Shown: positions 4,335-6,066 of the stretch, piece after piece
How the letters are laid out: the number at the start of each line of letters is the position of its first letter
Position numbering within the stretch: position 1 is the stretch's first letter
Source of the DNA: Deltaproteobacteria bacterium
GTDB lineage: Bacteria > Myxococcota > B64-G9
Assembly: GCA_030591745.1 (NCBI GenBank)
Contig: JAUVAM010000273.1
Coordinates: 1 to 6,066, forward strand
Reading direction: 5' to 3'
DNA length: 6,066 nt
Translations under genes and position numbers: made by a program
The notes under the pieces: model-generated
What the model was told of the DNA's origin: nothing
Seen by the model: the letters and a program-made list of their open reading frames with translations, nothing else
The model's database searches: none

Positions 4335-6066
4335 CTATTGGCGGGTGCTTGAGGCGTAATCTACCAGGGACTGATCTTCGGTGATGCCGCCGGTGATGAT
4401 CAAAGCAGAGAAAACCCGTGTGATGTTGAAATAGGCGCGAGCGGCCGTGCCCGGATTGGCCACGGAGGAATGCCAGCCCAAAATATCACTAAGCAAAACC
4501 TGACTCACGTCAACGGGATGTCGCTCGCTGCGCAAAAAGATCTGCCACGAGGAAGAGGTCTCACTATGCAAGCCGTTGAAGAAGAACACGAAGTCGTAAT
4601 ACAGCAAGCCTTCCATGCCCCAATAATCCAAAATCTCCACATTGTCCTGAGCGGCAAAGGCACCCATCTCTCCAAAGGTGCCCGGTTCCTGGCTGATGAC
4701 GCAAAGTTCCGCCGTGCTCAGGCCGCTGTTGTTCTGGGTCTCGAGCTCATCATCGCCCTTGGCCGCCACGAGAAAGATGGCGTCGTCGGCCAAACGGCTA
4801 CCACCACCGCGACAAATCGTGTCATAACCGTCGCAGTTTTGGTCTACTCCATCACCGCACATATCATAGGCACCGGGATGCACGGAGGGGTCGGTGTCGT
4901 CACAATCGGTACCGTCCGGACAATCGGTGGAAATGTACCCGTCACCATCCGCGTCGGTGTTGCACAGACATCCAGGATCGATCCCGTCGCAGTTTTGATC
5001 CACGCCGTCTTCGCAGATCTCTTCGGCGCCCGGATTCACCGTCTCATCCGAATCGTCACAGTCGGTGCCGCCATCGCATTCGACCGAGATGTACCCGTCG
5101 CCGTCGGCGTCCGTCACGCATTCGCAGTCCGGATCGATGCCGTCGCAGTCCTGGTCGACACCGTCGCCGCAGATCTCATCGGCACCCGGATTCACGCCGG
5201 CATCGGCATCGTCGCAATCCGTGCCGCCACATTCGGTCTCGGAAATGAAGCCGTCTTCGTCGGCGTCGGTGGTGCAACCACAGGGCAAATCTTCACCGTT
5301 GCAATCCTGATCCACGTCATCGCCGCAAATCTCGGTGGCGCCTGGATGAATGGAGGCATCCGAGTCGTCGCAATCCGAGCCGCCGCACTCGATGTCCTTA
5401 TATCCGTCGCCATCTACGTCGCCACATGGCTGAGGCGGTTCTTCATCCGGCATGGGGTTTTCGAATCGGCCCTGGCTTGACATGAGAGCATACCAGGCGC
5501 GAGGGGTGGTCATGGTCTCGGTCTCCGTAGTCCAATAGGAGAAATTGCCGGTCAAGGGTTCGATCTCACACCGTTCCACCGTGCTCAAATAGGGTGTGTT
5601 GACTGCATCGCTTTCTCGACCGCCCACCGCGTAAACGAATACATGGCTTTCGGGTTCTTCGGGTGCGCTATCGTCAACCAAGGTGATCACGGCTGCGCCC
5701 AGGCCTTCACGAGGCGAGGCCATCACGATATCCTCGCCATGCTCATCCACCATGGTTCGCCATAGGGTCAAGCTGCCAGGCGGCAAGGGCCGGATGCCAT
5801 CGGGGGCCGGCATGGTCAAATCAACGGCCGCCGCACCTTCATCACTGTAAGTCGTGTCCGCCACATCCGCCACAAGCAGGAACGTGTCCCGACTGATGTC
5901 GTTGACGGCCTCTGAACGGTATATGCTGTATGAGGTGGCACCCGGCACGGCGTCCCAATTCAGGACCGCACTGCCCTCACCCACAGCCACCTCGGTGACA
6001 AGCGGGTAACCTGCCAAGGTCTCGCCCGCGGCCGTTACAGCCAAAACTCGATAGGTCCAGAGACCC
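4335..6066 (-). CDS. Secreted FN3/Kelch protein with inserted MopE-like repeats, 5' end outside window
   Basis: The frame is open through the right edge. The codons before the TTG at 6042-6044 read [15 protein letters not shown], the end of a fibronectin type III domain, so that TTG is internal and the start lies outside. Numbering here takes the TTG as residue 1. A second FN3 domain is at about 13-75 ([19 protein letters not shown]). A Kelch-type blade follows at about 116-180 (VFVYAVGG, then YLSTVER, then [10 protein letters not shown]). Residues 207-411 are four six-cysteine, Asp-rich repeats of the MopE 'putative metal-binding' type. Kelch strands then resume at 420-569 ([32 protein letters not shown]) up to TAG 4335-4337. 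The paired cysteines and Asp-rich loops imply an extracytoplasmic protein with disulfides and bound calcium or another cation. Its role is unknown; adhesion, surface display or binding of a ligand by the propeller are the usual possibilities. The TAG comes after an incomplete blade, which may close against the missing N-terminus. Probably co-transcribed with the HEAT-repeat gene. Confidence 0.88.
   Translation of the reverse strand, partial: GLWTYRVLAVTAAGETLAGYPLVTEVAVGEGSAVLNWDAVPGATSYSIYRSEAVNDISRDTFLLVADVADTTYSDEGAAAVDLTMPAPDGIRPLPPGSLTLWRTMVDEHGEDIVMASPREGLGAAVITLVDDSAPEEPESHVFVYAVGGRESDAVNTPYLSTVERCEIEPLTGNFSYWTTETETMTTPRAWYALMSSQGRFENPMPDEEPPQPCGDVDGDGYKDIECGGSDCDDSDASIHPGATEICGDDVDQDCNGEDLPCGCTTDADEDGFISETECGGTDCDDADAGVNPGADEICGDGVDQDCDGIDPDCECVTDADGDGYISVECDGGTDCDDSDETVNPGAEEICEDGVDQNCDGIDPGCLCNTDADGDGYISTDCPDGTDCDDTDPSVHPGAYDMCGDGVDQNCDGYDTICRGGGSRLADDAIFLVAAKGDDELETQNNSGLSTAELCVISQEPGTFGEMGAFAAQDNVEILDYWGMEGLLYYDFVFFFNGLHSETSSSWQIFLRSERHPVDVSQVLLSDILGWHSSVANPGTAARAYFNITRVFSALIITGGITEDQSLVDYASSTRQ
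4812..5426 (-). repeat. Four MopE-type coding repeats, period 150-156 bp
   Basis: In coding order the units are 5280-5426, 5124-5276, 4968-5120 and 4812-4964. Each encodes about 50 residues on the plan C-x-x-DxDxDGY, then C-x4/5-DCDDxD, PGAxE-x-C, DGVDQ-x-CDG-x-D-x-x-C, with six cysteines (24 in all, an even number). The DxDxDG stretch resembles the calcium loops of dockerin and thrombospondin type 3 repeats. The first loop in unit 2 is altered (DADEDGF). The spacing is 150 bp from unit 1 to 2 and 156 bp for the next two. DNA identity between units is high enough, for example CCGTCGCAGTTTTG in units 3 and 4, to allow gain or loss of units by recombination. The MopE family name recalls a copper-binding protein, but histidines are sparse here (only in HPGA at two units), so copper binding is not supported. 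Confidence 0.9.

Noticed and set aside
4812..5426. Copper-binding function implied by the MopE family name
   Set aside because: The copper site known in MopE depends on histidines and a modified tryptophan. The repeats here are Asp/Cys-rich with almost no His and no Trp, so calcium or structural disulfides are more likely.
4470..5480. 336-residue open frame on the plus strand opposite the Cys/Asp-rich repeats
   Set aside because: Its Val/Ile/His-rich repetitive translation is the mirror of the repeat codons on the other strand. It has no ribosome binding site, and the minus-strand frame has clear family motifs.

Overview
The window carries five protein genes on both strands of moderately GC-rich DNA. 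No rRNA, tRNA or CRISPR array is visible. The gene types (a RAYT-family transposase, a non-canonical Hsp70 paralogue, a HEAT-repeat lipoprotein, and a secreted Kelch protein with MopE-type Cys/Asp-rich repeats) resemble the accessory content of deltaproteobacterial, myxobacterial or Bradymonadales-like genomes. That placement is inference from protein style, not from a marker gene.

Layout, left to right. Positions 1-405 (+) hold the 3' part of a REP-associated tyrosine transposase that enters from the left edge. Positions 406-730 are non-coding and end in a perfect 39-bp direct repeat with a 41-bp period. Positions 731-2530 (-) encode an Hsp70-like ATPase with an added N-terminal segment and no C-terminal helical lid. 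Positions 2531-2718 form an AT-rich divergent intergenic region with short repeats. Positions 2719-3192 (+) encode a small Trp-rich protein of unknown function behind a near-ideal ribosome binding site. Its 3' end overlaps the end of the next gene on the opposite strand. Positions 3104-4264 (-) encode an exported, probably lipid-anchored HEAT-repeat protein with an unrecognised C-terminal domain. Positions 4335-6066 (-) hold the 3' part of a large secreted FN3/Kelch protein whose Kelch propeller is interrupted by four MopE-like six-cysteine repeats. This gene runs out of the window at the right edge.

The two rightmost genes are co-oriented with a 70-bp gap, so they may be co-transcribed and act together at the cell envelope. 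The Hsp70 gene and the Trp-rich gene are divergent and share one control region, which is a weak hint of a functional link. The points most worth a second look are the metal-binding-type repeat block inserted inside a Kelch blade, the lidless Hsp70 with its basic tail, the tandem 39-mer near the transposase, and the orphan Trp-rich gene.
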